From assembly GCA_021786655.1 (NCBI GenBank), contig JAJYMU010000126.1:1-9740 (forward strand): a stretch of 9,740 nucleotides of DNA, given 5' to 3'. This DNA comes from Bacteroidota bacterium (GTDB lineage: Bacteria > Bacteroidota > Ignavibacteria > Ignavibacteriales > Melioribacteraceae). Both the position numbers and the translations under genes were made by a program. Numbering within the stretch: the first letter of the stretch is position 1; each line of letters begins with the position of its first letter. The notes under the pieces were generated by a model, which saw nothing but the letters and a program-made list of their open reading frames with translations, did no database searches and was not told the DNA's origin. Positions 1 through 6,814 of this stretch are shown here, piece by piece.

Positions 1-532
1 GACAGAGACGGTTGCCGATAAAAATTCCGAAACCTTGCGGCGGTTTGCCATTGTGTTCATGCGTCTTTGGAACACCCTTAGGAAAATCATAAAAGCAGTG
101 GAACAATCCGTAGTTGAATGGAAGTTCTTGCAAATCTTTATCGGGAAAAATTTTTTTTATTTCGCGACGGAAAGCTTTATCCAGCCCGTAGTCATCATCA
201 ACATACAAGAAGCCGCCGTTCTCAAGATACGCGCGGAGTTTCTTTGCATCGGAATCGGAAAACACTATGTTGCCGTGACCAGTCATAAATAAAAACGGAT
301 AGGCGAAAATATTTCCGCTGGATAAATCAACAAATTGATATTCGGGATCGGTTTTGATGTTCGTGTTCTGAGCGACGAATTTCAAAAGGTTAACTTCTTC
401 CGATTGACCGTTGTACCAATCGCTGCCGCCGTTATATTTCAATCGCGTTATTGTAAACTTCCCGGTATCCTGCGCGTAAAGCGTTCCGACAAAGAGAAGA
501 AATAATAAAACTATTTTGGAGTTCGATGCCAC
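1..532 (-). CDS. Exported DUF4159-family protein, C-terminus cut by window edge
   Basis: The minus strand is open from a GTG at 532-530 to the window edge, giving 177 visible residues. An in-frame TGA lies just upstream of the GTG, and no ATG is available before the signal peptide. A GAGG (plus-strand 537-540) sits 4 nt before the GTG. Residues 1-21 form a signal peptide: a short polar start, a hydrophobic run around residues 7-17 and a likely cleavage after LYA-Q. The mature part carries the DUF4159 hallmarks FMTGHGN (82-88), LRAYLENGGFLYVDDDYG (99-116), FRREI (121-125), HEH (158-160) and PPQGFGIF (164-171). DUF4159 proteins have a flavodoxin-like/ThuA-like fold and are often found near gliding or MoxR-type genes in Bacteroidota and relatives, but their biochemical role is not established. 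The gene is divergent from the M64 peptidase across 142 bp, so the two may share regulation. The family assignment is confident; the function is unknown. Confidence 0.85.
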   Translation of the reverse strand, partial: MASNSKIVLLFLLFVGTLYAQDTGKFTITRLKYNGGSDWYNGQSEEVNLLKFVAQNTNIKTDPEYQFVDLSSGNIFAYPFLFMTGHGNIVFSDSDAKKLRAYLENGGFLYVDDDYGLDKAFRREIKKIFPDKDLQELPFNYGLFHCFYDFPKGVPKTHEHNGKPPQGFGIFIGNRLC

Positions 533-614
533 TTTACCTCAATTTGACCGACTCAAAATAAAGATTTCAATCTCACTTTGCACAGTCAAAAGGAATGAAC
601 TCACCGAAAGTGAA

Positions 615-645
615 TTTGGCGTAAGTCTATTTTCTGTTAATTTTA
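615..645 (+). promoter_or_regulatory. Candidate Bacteroidota-style promoter for the M64 gene, with inverted repeat
   Basis: TTTG at 615-618 is followed after 19 nt by TAATTTTA at 638-645. This resembles the Bacteroidota sigma consensus of a -33 TTTG and a -7 TAnnTTTG, with the last base not matching. Transcription would start about 25 nt before the ATG at 675. A perfect 6-bp inverted repeat, AGTCTA (624-629) and TAGACT (644-649), spans the -7 element and could be a regulator site. It is short and AT-rich, so both assignments are tentative. Confidence 0.3.
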
Positions 646-674
646 GACTAAGAAAAACAATTGGAGAGTCAGTC

Positions 675-2168
675 ATGAAATTTGTTAATGGTCTTTTCGT
701 AATTTCTATCTTACTTGTTTCGGTCATGAAAGGGCAATCAATTCAGTTTAATGATTACTTTACGAATCAAACAATGCGGATCGATTATTTCCACATTGGC
801 GATGCGACCAGCGAGATGGTTACGCTCGATCACGTTTATCAATATGGAATTTGGGCAGGCAGTTTGAAAAATTTGATCGATGATTTTAACAACGGCGCGT
901 ATTACTACAAAGTTTATGATTTGGCTTCTCCCAAAGGGACGGATTCCCGCGGGAAATTAATTTTCTCGAAAGGGTTCGACAGTTACTTTAAAGAATATCA
1001 AACCAGCGATGACGCGGCAAAAGGAATCAAACGCACATATCAAGAAAGCGCGATCATTCCATACCCGAAAAACAAAATAAAGTTTGTGCTAGAGAAACGC
1101 GATAAGCAGAATAATCTCAACGAAGTCTATTCAACCGAAATCGATCCGAGTGATCTTTACATAATTAAAGATGCCGTGAAAGACAATTCCGTGAAGGTTT
1201 ACAAAAGTCATTACTCCGGCGATCCGCACATAAAAGTTGATGTGGTTATTCTCGCCGACGGTTACACCACTAAGGAACAGAAAAAATTTGAGAAGGATTT
1301 GAAATGCTACACAAATATTTTTTTAAGCCACAACCCTTACAAGAATATTAAAGATAAATTTAACATTTATGGAGTTTTCAAACCGTCGCAGGAAAGCGGG
1401 ATTGACGAGCCCGGCGCGAATATTTATAAGAGTACAACTCTCGGCACAACATTTTATTCGCTCGGTTCGGAAAGATATGTTTTAACCGAAGACAACAAAG
1501 CGGTTCATGATCTTGCGGCACATGTTCCGTACGACGCAATCTATATTATGTGCAACAGCGCCCGATACGGAGGCGGCGGAATTTATAATTTCTACTGCAC
1601 GTTTGTTGCAGACAACCAGTTCAGTCCTTACATTTTCTTACATGAGTTCGGTCATTCGTTCGGCGGATTGGCTGACGAGTATTACACGTCGGATGTTGCA
1701 TACAATGAATTTTATCCGAAAGATGTTGAGCCGGTCGAACCGAACATTACGCGGCTGCTTGATAAAGACAACTTGAAATGGAAAAATCTTATCACGCCCG
1801 GAATTGAAATTCCTACTCCGTGGGAAAAAGAAAATTACGATAAGATGGATTACGCTTGGCAAAAAGAGCGTCGCTCGATGAACAATCACATTGCAGAGTT
1901 GAAACGTAACAAAGCGCAGCAAAAAGAAATTGATGCCGCGCAGAATGAATACAATGAGAAAGACAAAATCCACAGCGACGAAGTTGATAAGTATTTGATG
2001 AGCAGTAAATACTGGGGCAAAGTAGGCGCATTTGAGGGCGCAGGTTATTCCGCAAAAGGAATGTACCGTCCAATGTTGGATTGCATAATGTTTTCAAAGG
2101 GGACAAAACCGTTTTGCAAAGTATGCGAAGATCATTTGGGAAAAGTGATCGAGCACTTTTCGAATTGA
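675..2168 (+). CDS. Secreted M64 (IgA peptidase-like) zinc metallopeptidase
   Basis: I place the start at the ATG at 675, giving 497 aa. The frame stays open to an ATG at 516, but 675 has a GGAG 8 nt upstream and begins a typical signal peptide (MKFVNG, then a hydrophobic stretch, then GQS near residue 20), whereas the upstream 53 codons read as non-coding. The N-terminal part, up to about residue 185, fits the Peptidase_M64 N-terminal domain. The catalytic domain follows from VDVVILADGYT. The zinc motif HEFGHSFGGLADEYY starts at residue 323: H323 and H327 are expected metal ligands and E324 the catalytic base, with D334/E335 supplying or supporting the third ligand. Residues about 388-440 are a Lys/Glu/Gln-rich, predicted helical insertion. 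C470, C481 and C484 cluster near the C-terminus. M64 enzymes include the Clostridium ramosum IgA protease; the substrate here is unknown. A diverged copy of this gene's last codons lies beyond the neighbouring transposase gene. Confidence 0.9.
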   Translation: MKFVNGLFVISILLVSVMKGQSIQFNDYFTNQTMRIDYFHIGDATSEMVTLDHVYQYGIWAGSLKNLIDDFNNGAYYYKVYDLASPKGTDSRGKLIFSKGFDSYFKEYQTSDDAAKGIKRTYQESAIIPYPKNKIKFVLEKRDKQNNLNEVYSTEIDPSDLYIIKDAVKDNSVKVYKSHYSGDPHIKVDVVILADGYTTKEQKKFEKDLKCYTNIFLSHNPYKNIKDKFNIYGVFKPSQESGIDEPGANIYKSTTLGTTFYSLGSERYVLTEDNKAVHDLAAHVPYDAIYIMCNSARYGGGGIYNFYCTFVADNQFSPYIFLHEFGHSFGGLADEYYTSDVAYNEFYPKDVEPVEPNITRLLDKDNLKWKNLITPGIEIPTPWEKENYDKMDYAWQKERRSMNNHIAELKRNKAQQKEIDAAQNEYNEKDKIHSDEVDKYLMSSKYWGKVGAFEGAGYSAKGMYRPMLDCIMFSKGTKPFCKVCEDHLGKVIEHFSN

Positions 2169-2211
2169 AAATAATGCATGGACTAAATTTGAAATCCAGT
2201 CAACTTAAATT

Positions 2212-2763
2212 ATGAAAAGCCATCACCGTCATTCTATAAGAATGAAAGGTTTTGATTACGCAACTCCCTGGTGGTATTACGTTACAATATGTGTACATCA
2301 ACACTTTCCGTTTTTGGGAAAGGTCGAAGACGGGAAGGTCGCTTTGTCAATTGCCGGACGAATTGCACAAGAATGCTGGGAACAAATACCCGAACATTTT
2401 CCAAATGTTGAATTAGATTACTTTGTTATAATGCCGAATCACATCCACGGTGTAATTATTATAAACGAGAAGAAAGAAATTCAAGATAGTAGGGACGTTA
2501 AATTTAACGTCCCTACAAAGAAAGAATATTTCTCACAGATATCGCCGAAGAAGAATTCGTTGTCAACTATCGTTAGGACTTTTAAAGCCGCAGTTACGCG
2601 CGAATGTAAAAGAAAGGGATATAATCGTTTTTGTTGGCAGAGCAGTTTTTATGATCGTATAATCCGCAATGAGAAGGAATTGTTTGAGATTAGAAAGTAC
2701 ATTGAATATAATCCGCTGAAATGGGAATTTGAAAAAGAAATACCAGAGAATATAGAGTTATAA
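2212..2763 (+). CDS. REP-associated tyrosine transposase (RAYT), IS200-like HUH nuclease
   Basis: This 183-aa protein starts with a His/Arg-rich segment and carries PNHIHG (75-80), the metal-binding HUH motif (H77, H79) of Y1 transposases. A basic helix follows (LSTIVRTFKAAVTRECKRKG, 117-136), then the W-Q-S-S-F-Y-D-R-I-I segment (142-151) and RKYIEYNPLKW (161-171), both typical of RAYTs. The nucleophile should be one of Y147, Y163 or Y166; I cannot decide from sequence alone. RAYTs are usually single-copy, domesticated relatives of IS200/IS605 transposases that nick palindromic REP sequences in single-stranded DNA. Unusually, a perfect 28-bp palindrome lies inside the coding region, in frame, encoding residues 93-102 between the HUH motif and the basic helix. 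The gene starts 43 nt after the M64 stop and is followed immediately by a displaced M64 3'-end remnant, which suggests it arrived as cargo. The length is normal for the family and no frameshift is seen. Confidence 0.92.
   Translation: MKSHHRHSIRMKGFDYATPWWYYVTICVHQHFPFLGKVEDGKVALSIAGRIAQECWEQIPEHFPNVELDYFVIMPNHIHGVIIINEKKEIQDSRDVKFNVPTKKEYFSQISPKKNSLSTIVRTFKAAVTRECKRKGYNRFCWQSSFYDRIIRNEKELFEIRKYIEYNPLKWEFEKEIPENIEL
2489..2516. repeat. Perfect 28-bp REP-like palindrome inside the RAYT gene
   Basis: The left arm GTAGGGACGTTAAA (2489-2502) is directly followed by its exact reverse complement (2503-2516). The symmetry is 14+14 with no spacer and stops at both flanks (A on both sides). A GGGAC-rich foot with an AT-rich centre resembles REP-type palindromes of RAYT-bearing genomes. 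It is read in frame as SRDVKFNVPT without interrupting the protein. No second copy is visible in this window. Confidence 0.85.
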
Positions 2764-2775
2764 ATATCTTTATTC

Positions 2776-2835
2776 ACAAAAACATTGTTCGGTGAAGAGC
2801 ATTTAATAAAGGTGATTGAACACTATACGGAATAA
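2776..2835 (+). pseudogene. Displaced 3'-end remnant of an M64 peptidase gene
   Basis: Read from 2776, this stretch encodes TKTLF, then a Gly, then EEHLIKVIEHYTE and a TAA stop. The intact M64 protein at 675-2168 ends EDHLGKVIEHFSN followed by its stop. Over these 13 residues 8 are identical (E, H, L, K, V, I, E, H) and three more are conservative, and the stop falls at the aligned position. At the DNA level I count 28 of 39 bases matching, with many of the differences in third codon positions, so this looks like a once-coding sequence rather than a recent exact repeat. Upstream similarity fades, with a possible TK-x-x-F match and about 6 nt missing from the Cys-x2-Cys region. There is no start codon or room for a domain. 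It lies 12 bp after the RAYT stop and is best read as the terminus of an older or paralogous M64 gene pushed downstream by the RAYT segment. Confidence 0.65.
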
Positions 2836-2881
2836 GTTATTGTGAAACGAAAGACGTGAAAAGGCGTACAAAATTTTGAGA

Positions 2882-2896
2882 GGGGTCATTGACCCC
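2882..2896. repeat. Short palindrome GGGGTCA-T-TGACCCC
   Basis: Two 7-bp arms surround a single T; flanking bases (AG before, CCCTT after) almost extend the symmetry. It lies 75 bp upstream of the lipid kinase start, after the RAYT and the M64 remnant. The one-base loop and lack of a following T-run argue against an intrinsic terminator. It could be a second REP-like element or a protein-binding site; a single copy in the window does not decide this. Confidence 0.5.
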
Positions 2897-2970
2897 CCTT
2901 CGGTTCTTTATCTTTCCTTTCTTCCACTTAAAAACTTATCTTGCAATAAAACAATCGGTCGGGACCATTC

Positions 2971-3864
2971 ATGAAAATTTTTTACTTGAACAATCCCGCT
3001 TCACACGGCGGCAAAGGCGCCAAATATTTTTCGTTGATAAAAAACGAACTAATCAAACACAACATAGAATTCGATTCTACGCAAACCGAAAATGCCGGAC
3101 ACGGAACAGAAATCGTAAAGAATATCAACTTCGAAGACTACGACGGCATTGTCGTTTCCGGCGGCGACGGGACTGTCTTCGAAGCGCTCAACGGTTACTT
3201 TACAAATTCGTCTAAGAAACGGATTCCATTCGGCGTGATTCCAATAGGCAGGGGAAATGCTTTTGCCCGCGATCTAGATCTGTTTCCGGAAAAATGGGAA
3301 GACGCCATCGGCATACTTGTATCATGCAAAACAAAATTTGTTGATGTCGGGTTGTTCAGCACAAACGGGAAAAAGTTTTACTTCATTAACATTTTAGGGT
3401 TTGGATTCGTGACCGACGTTGCCGCGACTGCGCAGAAACTAAGCGTATTTGGCGCGCTTTCGTATATACTTGGCGTGTTATACCGAACCATTATGCTGAG
3501 GTCATTCGATCTGAAATTTGAGGCAGACGGAAAAATGTTTGAGCGAAAAAATGTTTTTGTTGAAATCTCCAACACAAAGTTTACCGGGAAAGATTTCTTC
3601 ATGGCTCCATCGGCGCAGTTTGATGACGGGTTTCTGAATGTTACTCTTTTGAACAAACTTAGCCGCATCAGACTTTTGCAATGTCTTCCTAAAATATTTA
3701 CCGGCGAGCATGTTCATCTTAAAGAAGTCGAGACATTCCAAGTCAAACATCTGAAGATTGAAACTTCCCCCAAAAAATTATTAACGCCGGATGGACAGCT
3801 AATGGGCAGCACGCCGATTGAAGTCGAATGTCTGCCGAAAGCAATTGAAGTGTTCACGAAATAA
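2971..3864 (+). CDS. YegS/DAGK-family lipid kinase
   Basis: This 297-aa cytosolic or peripheral membrane enzyme has the diacylglycerol kinase catalytic fold (COG1597 type), expected to transfer phosphate from ATP to a lipid hydroxyl such as diacylglycerol or a sphingoid base. Visible motifs in order are the N-terminal NNPASHGGKGAK strand and loop (7-18), GGDGT for nucleotide binding (64-68), PIGRGNAFARDL (91-102, where most relatives have GTGN), the FDDGFLNV segment (217-224) and PDGQ (273-276, usually DGE). The ATG has CGGGA about 6 nt upstream, a reasonable ribosome binding site. The length is typical of the family. It stands alone on the plus strand and ends 32 bp before the convergent dehydratase gene, with no obvious terminator between them. 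The exact lipid substrate cannot be read from the sequence. Synthesis of phosphatidic acid or salvage of diacylglycerol is the usual role for bacterial relatives. Confidence 0.9.
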   Translation: MKIFYLNNPASHGGKGAKYFSLIKNELIKHNIEFDSTQTENAGHGTEIVKNINFEDYDGIVVSGGDGTVFEALNGYFTNSSKKRIPFGVIPIGRGNAFARDLDLFPEKWEDAIGILVSCKTKFVDVGLFSTNGKKFYFINILGFGFVTDVAATAQKLSVFGALSYILGVLYRTIMLRSFDLKFEADGKMFERKNVFVEISNTKFTGKDFFMAPSAQFDDGFLNVTLLNKLSRIRLLQCLPKIFTGEHVHLKEVETFQVKHLKIETSPKKLLTPDGQLMGSTPIEVECLPKAIEVFTK

Positions 3865-3896
3865 TTCTTGTAACCGGAGCTAAACTCAAAAATGTT

Positions 3897-4856
3897 TTAC
3901 GCTACCCACCACGGCAATTTTTCCAGATCAACATTTCCGCCGGAGAGAATTATGCCAATCCGTTTTCTCGCAAACCTTTTTTTGTTTTCAAGAACAACAG
4001 CGAGAGCTACAGCGGCAGACGGCTCAACGATGATTTTCATCCTTTCCCAAATTATTCGCATCGCTTTAATAATCGAATCTTCTTCCACGGTAATAATTTT
4101 GTGAACGTTACTTTGGATTATCGAAAATGTTTTTTCGCTCAGCTGAGTAAGCAGACCGTCACAAATTGTTTTCGGATTTACGGAAGGGCGGATAACCCCG
4201 TCTCGAATCGATTTGTACGCGTCGTCGGCGCCTTTCGGTTCAGCGCCGATAACCTTTGTGTTAGGGGAAAAATATTTTGCGCTCAAACATGTCCCGCTCA
4301 ATAATCCGCCGCCGCCTATAGGAGCTATCATATAATCCAAGTCGGTAATTTCTTCGAAGACTTCTTTTGCGGCGGATGACTGACCGGCAATTACAGAATA
4401 ATTATCGTAAGGATGAATAAACGTAGCGCCGGTTTCTTTTATAACCTCTTCTAATGCCTCTTCGCGGGCTTGCAATGTCGGTTCACACTCAATAATTCTG
4501 CCGCGATATTCTTTCACAGCATCTTTTTTGATCTGCGGTGCAGTGCGCGGCATTACGATGTAAGCAGGCACCCCTTTCATGCTTGCTGCAAAAGCTAATG
4601 CTGCCGCGTGGTTTCCAGACGAGTGTGTTGCAACTCCTTGCGTAAGAGTTTGGCGGTCCACCGAAAGAATGGCGGCAGCCGCGCCTCTAAATTTGAACGC
4701 GCCTACCTTTTGAAAATTTTCGCATTTGAAATAAAGTCTGCACTCCATCATCAAGTTGATCAAACGCGAAGAAAAAATAGGAGTGTGATGCACGTAACTT
4801 CTGATTCTTTTGTAGGTCTCGAGCAGGTCTTGTTTGTTTGGCTCTCTGTTTAGCAT
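3897..4856 (-). CDS. Threonine/serine dehydratase or serine racemase-like PLP enzyme
   Basis: This 319-aa fold-type II PLP enzyme has KVGAFKFRGA at 50-59, with K55 the Schiff-base lysine. SSGNH (79-83) is the substrate loop, GGGGL (181-185) the phosphate-binding glycine loop, and EPSAA (278-282) and SGGNVD (305-310) flank the pyridine ring site. There is no C-terminal ACT/regulatory domain, so it is of the short catabolic type rather than the long biosynthetic IlvA. E206, A210 and D212 in GAEPKGADDAY reproduce the spacing of the divalent-metal site of eukaryotic serine racemase (Glu-x3-Ala-x-Asp). This makes serine racemase or threo-3-hydroxyaspartate ammonia-lyase activity as likely as threonine ammonia-lyase; the products would be 2-oxobutyrate, pyruvate or D-serine. 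The ATG follows the stop of the phosphatase gene by one base, so translation is probably coupled. It is the last gene of the tetR unit and converges on the lipid kinase. Confidence 0.88.
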   Translation of the reverse strand: MLNREPNKQDLLETYKRIRSYVHHTPIFSSRLINLMMECRLYFKCENFQKVGAFKFRGAAAAILSVDRQTLTQGVATHSSGNHAAALAFAASMKGVPAYIVMPRTAPQIKKDAVKEYRGRIIECEPTLQAREEALEEVIKETGATFIHPYDNYSVIAGQSSAAKEVFEEITDLDYMIAPIGGGGLLSGTCLSAKYFSPNTKVIGAEPKGADDAYKSIRDGVIRPSVNPKTICDGLLTQLSEKTFSIIQSNVHKIITVEEDSIIKAMRIIWERMKIIVEPSAAVALAVVLENKKRFARKRIGIILSGGNVDLEKLPWWVA

Positions 4857-4857
4857 T

Positions 4858-6156
4858 TTATTTCACCCGGATTATTCCCAATGTTATATCATCGCTTTGT
4901 TCGGCTTTGCCGCGGTATTTTTTTATCTCGTTTAGCACAGCCGACGAAATATTTTCAATTGCCTCATTTTTATTACTAAGAAGAATATTTTTGAACCGTT
5001 CGTCTCCGAATTCCTCCATGCGCAGATTCATTGCTTCCGGAATTCCGTCGGTATAATAAATTAAGAGATCATTTTTGTCAAGCCGAATCGTTTCGTAATT
5101 GTAAGGCAGTTCAATACTGCCGAGCATCAATCCCCCGGCAGAAATTTCCGTTATTGTATTCAAATTTTCTTTCAGCAGATAAACCGGATCGTGTCCGGCA
5201 TTTATGCTTTTCATTTCCCGTGAAGAATGATCGTATAACCCGAACCATGCTGTCACAAATTTATCAGACCCGGTCGATTGTATCAAGAACTTGTTTAAAG
5301 ATTCGACAAATTGCATCAGCTCGAAGTTTAGTCTGTTCACTATCAAATAGGTCTGAAGGAATGAGTAAACGGTTGACACAATCAGTGCTGCAGGTATGCT
5401 TTTACCGGTAACGTCGGCAACAAGAAACAGAGTTTTGCGCTCGTCTATTTTAATGATGTTGAAGTAATCGCCGCCGACTTCGCGGGCAGGAATTAATCGA
5501 GCGCCGATTTGAAGATCCGAAAAAGCGGGAAGTGTTTGAGGAATCAGCTTCATCTGAATGTTCCGAGCGGTTTCAAGTTCGTATCTTAGTTGTTCCGATT
5601 TGATTTCCAATTCGAACAGTCGCGCATTTTCAATGGCTAGAGCACATTGAGCAGCAAGGGCTTCAAACAATTTCAAATCTTCATTTGTAAAAGATTTCCT
5701 CCCGCGTTTGTTCATTGTTTGAATTACGCCAACGAGCTCATTCTTTCTAACCATGGGCACGCAAATCATATTGCGTGTTTTGAATCCGGTTTTCAGATCA
5801 AACTCTTTGTTGAACCGTTCGTCGCGATAGCAGTCGGAGATCACCAGCGGCTTTTTATGTTTTGCTACCCATCCGCCAATACCTTCGCCCTGGTTTAAGG
5901 ATCTGGATTTCAGCATTTTTCCTTTTTCGCCGGTCACCGTGTGAAATGTTAAAGACTTCTCGTTTTTATTGTAAAGAAGAAGAGAACTTGCCTCGGCGTG
6001 TAGAAGCGTTTTACTGCTCGATATTATTTCGGTGAGGAGTTTTTCAAGCGGCTTCTTCTCAAAAATTTTCTGTGTTATCTCTTCGAAGAATTTCAACCGC
6101 TTCAAGAGATTGTTTTTGGAAGCCGCGGGTTTCTTTTTTGAAGACGGATTTTTCAA
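4858..6156 (-). CDS. GAF-domain SpoIIE/RsbU-type PP2C serine phosphatase
   Basis: This 432-aa protein has a Lys/Ser-rich N-terminus, a GAF sensory domain at about 35-180 (including QGEGIGGWVAKHKKPLVISD, 89-108, and the ICVPMV strand, 131-136), a short linker helix (about 181-215) and a SpoIIE/PP2C catalytic domain at about 218-431. Metal-site motifs are complete: GGDYF (228-232, D230), VADVTGKSIPAAL (246-258, D248), GHDP (321-324), YYTDGIPEA (367-375, D370) and SDDITLGI (421-428, D422/D423). Family members dephosphorylate anti-anti-sigma factors in partner-switching pathways when the sensor domain is engaged. No STAS-domain or RsbW-like kinase gene lies in the window, so the target is elsewhere. 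The start is a TTG at 6156-6154. The only in-frame upstream stop is a TGA just before, and no ATG occurs before residue 81, inside the GAF domain. The gene begins 27 nt after the tetR stop and ends one base before the dehydratase ATG. Confidence 0.88.
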   Translation of the reverse strand: MKNPSSKKKPAASKNNLLKRLKFFEEITQKIFEKKPLEKLLTEIISSSKTLLHAEASSLLLYNKNEKSLTFHTVTGEKGKMLKSRSLNQGEGIGGWVAKHKKPLVISDCYRDERFNKEFDLKTGFKTRNMICVPMVRKNELVGVIQTMNKRGRKSFTNEDLKLFEALAAQCALAIENARLFELEIKSEQLRYELETARNIQMKLIPQTLPAFSDLQIGARLIPAREVGGDYFNIIKIDERKTLFLVADVTGKSIPAALIVSTVYSFLQTYLIVNRLNFELMQFVESLNKFLIQSTGSDKFVTAWFGLYDHSSREMKSINAGHDPVYLLKENLNTITEISAGGLMLGSIELPYNYETIRLDKNDLLIYYTDGIPEAMNLRMEEFGDERFKNILLSNKNEAIENISSAVLNEIKKYRGKAEQSDDITLGIIRVK

Positions 6157-6183
6157 TAGTTGATCTTCAATTAATTTTCAGAG

Positions 6184-6783
6184 TTAAGCTTTGATTCCAT
6201 TCCAGAAGAATTCAACATGCCGGCTAACTTTTTCGTGAACAAATTTTATTTTCTCCGGATTATCGCTAGACAATAGTTCGGTTCTAATAAAAAACAGTTG
6301 GGCTGTAAATTCCTCGGCAAGCAATTCCGGGTCTATTTCTTTTATCACTCCGTGCTTTGCCATTTCGCCGAAAATCATTTTGCAGATCGACCGCAGTTCC
6401 GTCAGATGTTCGGTTACGGATAATTCACGTGAGCCAATTTTGGTAAACTGTTCCATCAAAAGCAAGCGAATGAATTTTCTTTCGTCGGGACTGTTCCAGT
6501 GATCTATTAACCTTGCGGCAAAGTGCTTAAGAAACTTTTCCGGGTTAACAAGATCATCAAGCAGATCATCGCTTAAGATTTTTGTAGTAATTGTTCTGGT
6601 TTTGAATTCATCAAGAATGGAGTTAAAAATTTCTTCTTTGGATTTGTAGTGATTGTAGATTGCGCTTTCACGTACTCCGACTTCACGCGCGATCTGTCGG
6701 ATTGATGCGCCGGAATATCCGTGCTTGGAAAAGAAATCAAGAGATGCGTCGAGAATTTTTTGTTTTGTGTTCTGCTGTTTCAT
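6184..6783 (-). CDS. TetR/AcrR-family transcriptional regulator
   Basis: This 199-aa protein has the TetR architecture. The N-terminal DNA-binding domain (about 6-53) includes the helix-turn-helix ASIRQIAREVGVRESAIYNH (26-45) followed by YKSKEEIF (46-53). The remaining, mostly helical part is the ligand-binding and dimer domain, which diverges too much to predict a ligand. The length is typical. The start ATG at 6783-6781 has only a weak ribosome binding site (AGGG about 14 nt upstream). A palindrome TGAAC-N4-GTTCA lies 16 bp before the start, overlapping the expected transcription start of the promoter at 6815-6844, as expected for autorepression. It is the first gene of a unit with the phosphatase and the dehydratase, so it may control all three; it could also act elsewhere. 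The neighbours give no clear clue to its inducer. Confidence 0.92.
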   Translation of the reverse strand: MKQQNTKQKILDASLDFFSKHGYSGASIRQIAREVGVRESAIYNHYKSKEEIFNSILDEFKTRTITTKILSDDLLDDLVNPEKFLKHFAARLIDHWNSPDERKFIRLLLMEQFTKIGSRELSVTEHLTELRSICKMIFGEMAKHGVIKEIDPELLAEEFTAQLFFIRTELLSSDNPEKIKFVHEKVSRHVEFFWNGIKA

Positions 6784-6799
6784 TCTTACAAAGCCCTAA

Positions 6800-6813
6800 T
6801 GAACACTCGTTCA
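6800..6813. promoter_or_regulatory. Candidate TetR operator TGAAC-N4-GTTCA
   Basis: Perfect 5-bp arms (6800-6804 and 6809-6813) flank a 4-bp centre. The form is close to the TGAA(T/C)G-type operators known for many TetR regulators. It begins 2 bp downstream of the predicted -10 box of the tetR promoter, covering the likely start point of transcription. Binding by the TetR protein itself is inferred. Confidence 0.55.
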
Positions 6814-6814
6814 C

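Noticed and set aside
516..674. In-frame N-terminal extension of the M64 peptidase to an ATG at 516
   Set aside because: It would place 53 unlike residues before a clear signal peptide and overlap the divergent gene's start; the ATG at 675 has a proper ribosome binding site and starts the signal peptide.
2212..2763. Complete IS200/IS605 insertion sequence
   Set aside because: No TnpB gene, no subterminal hairpin pair at left and right ends, and the protein motifs are of the RAYT type rather than IS200 TnpA.
3865..3896. Bidirectional terminator between the convergent lipid kinase and dehydratase genes
   Set aside because: The 32-bp spacer shows no stem with GC pairs or a T-run in either direction.
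4608..4853. Plus-strand ORFs opposite the dehydratase, phosphatase and ValRS genes
   Set aside because: They lie wholly inside conserved genes on the other strand, have no family motifs and show compositions expected of shadow frames.
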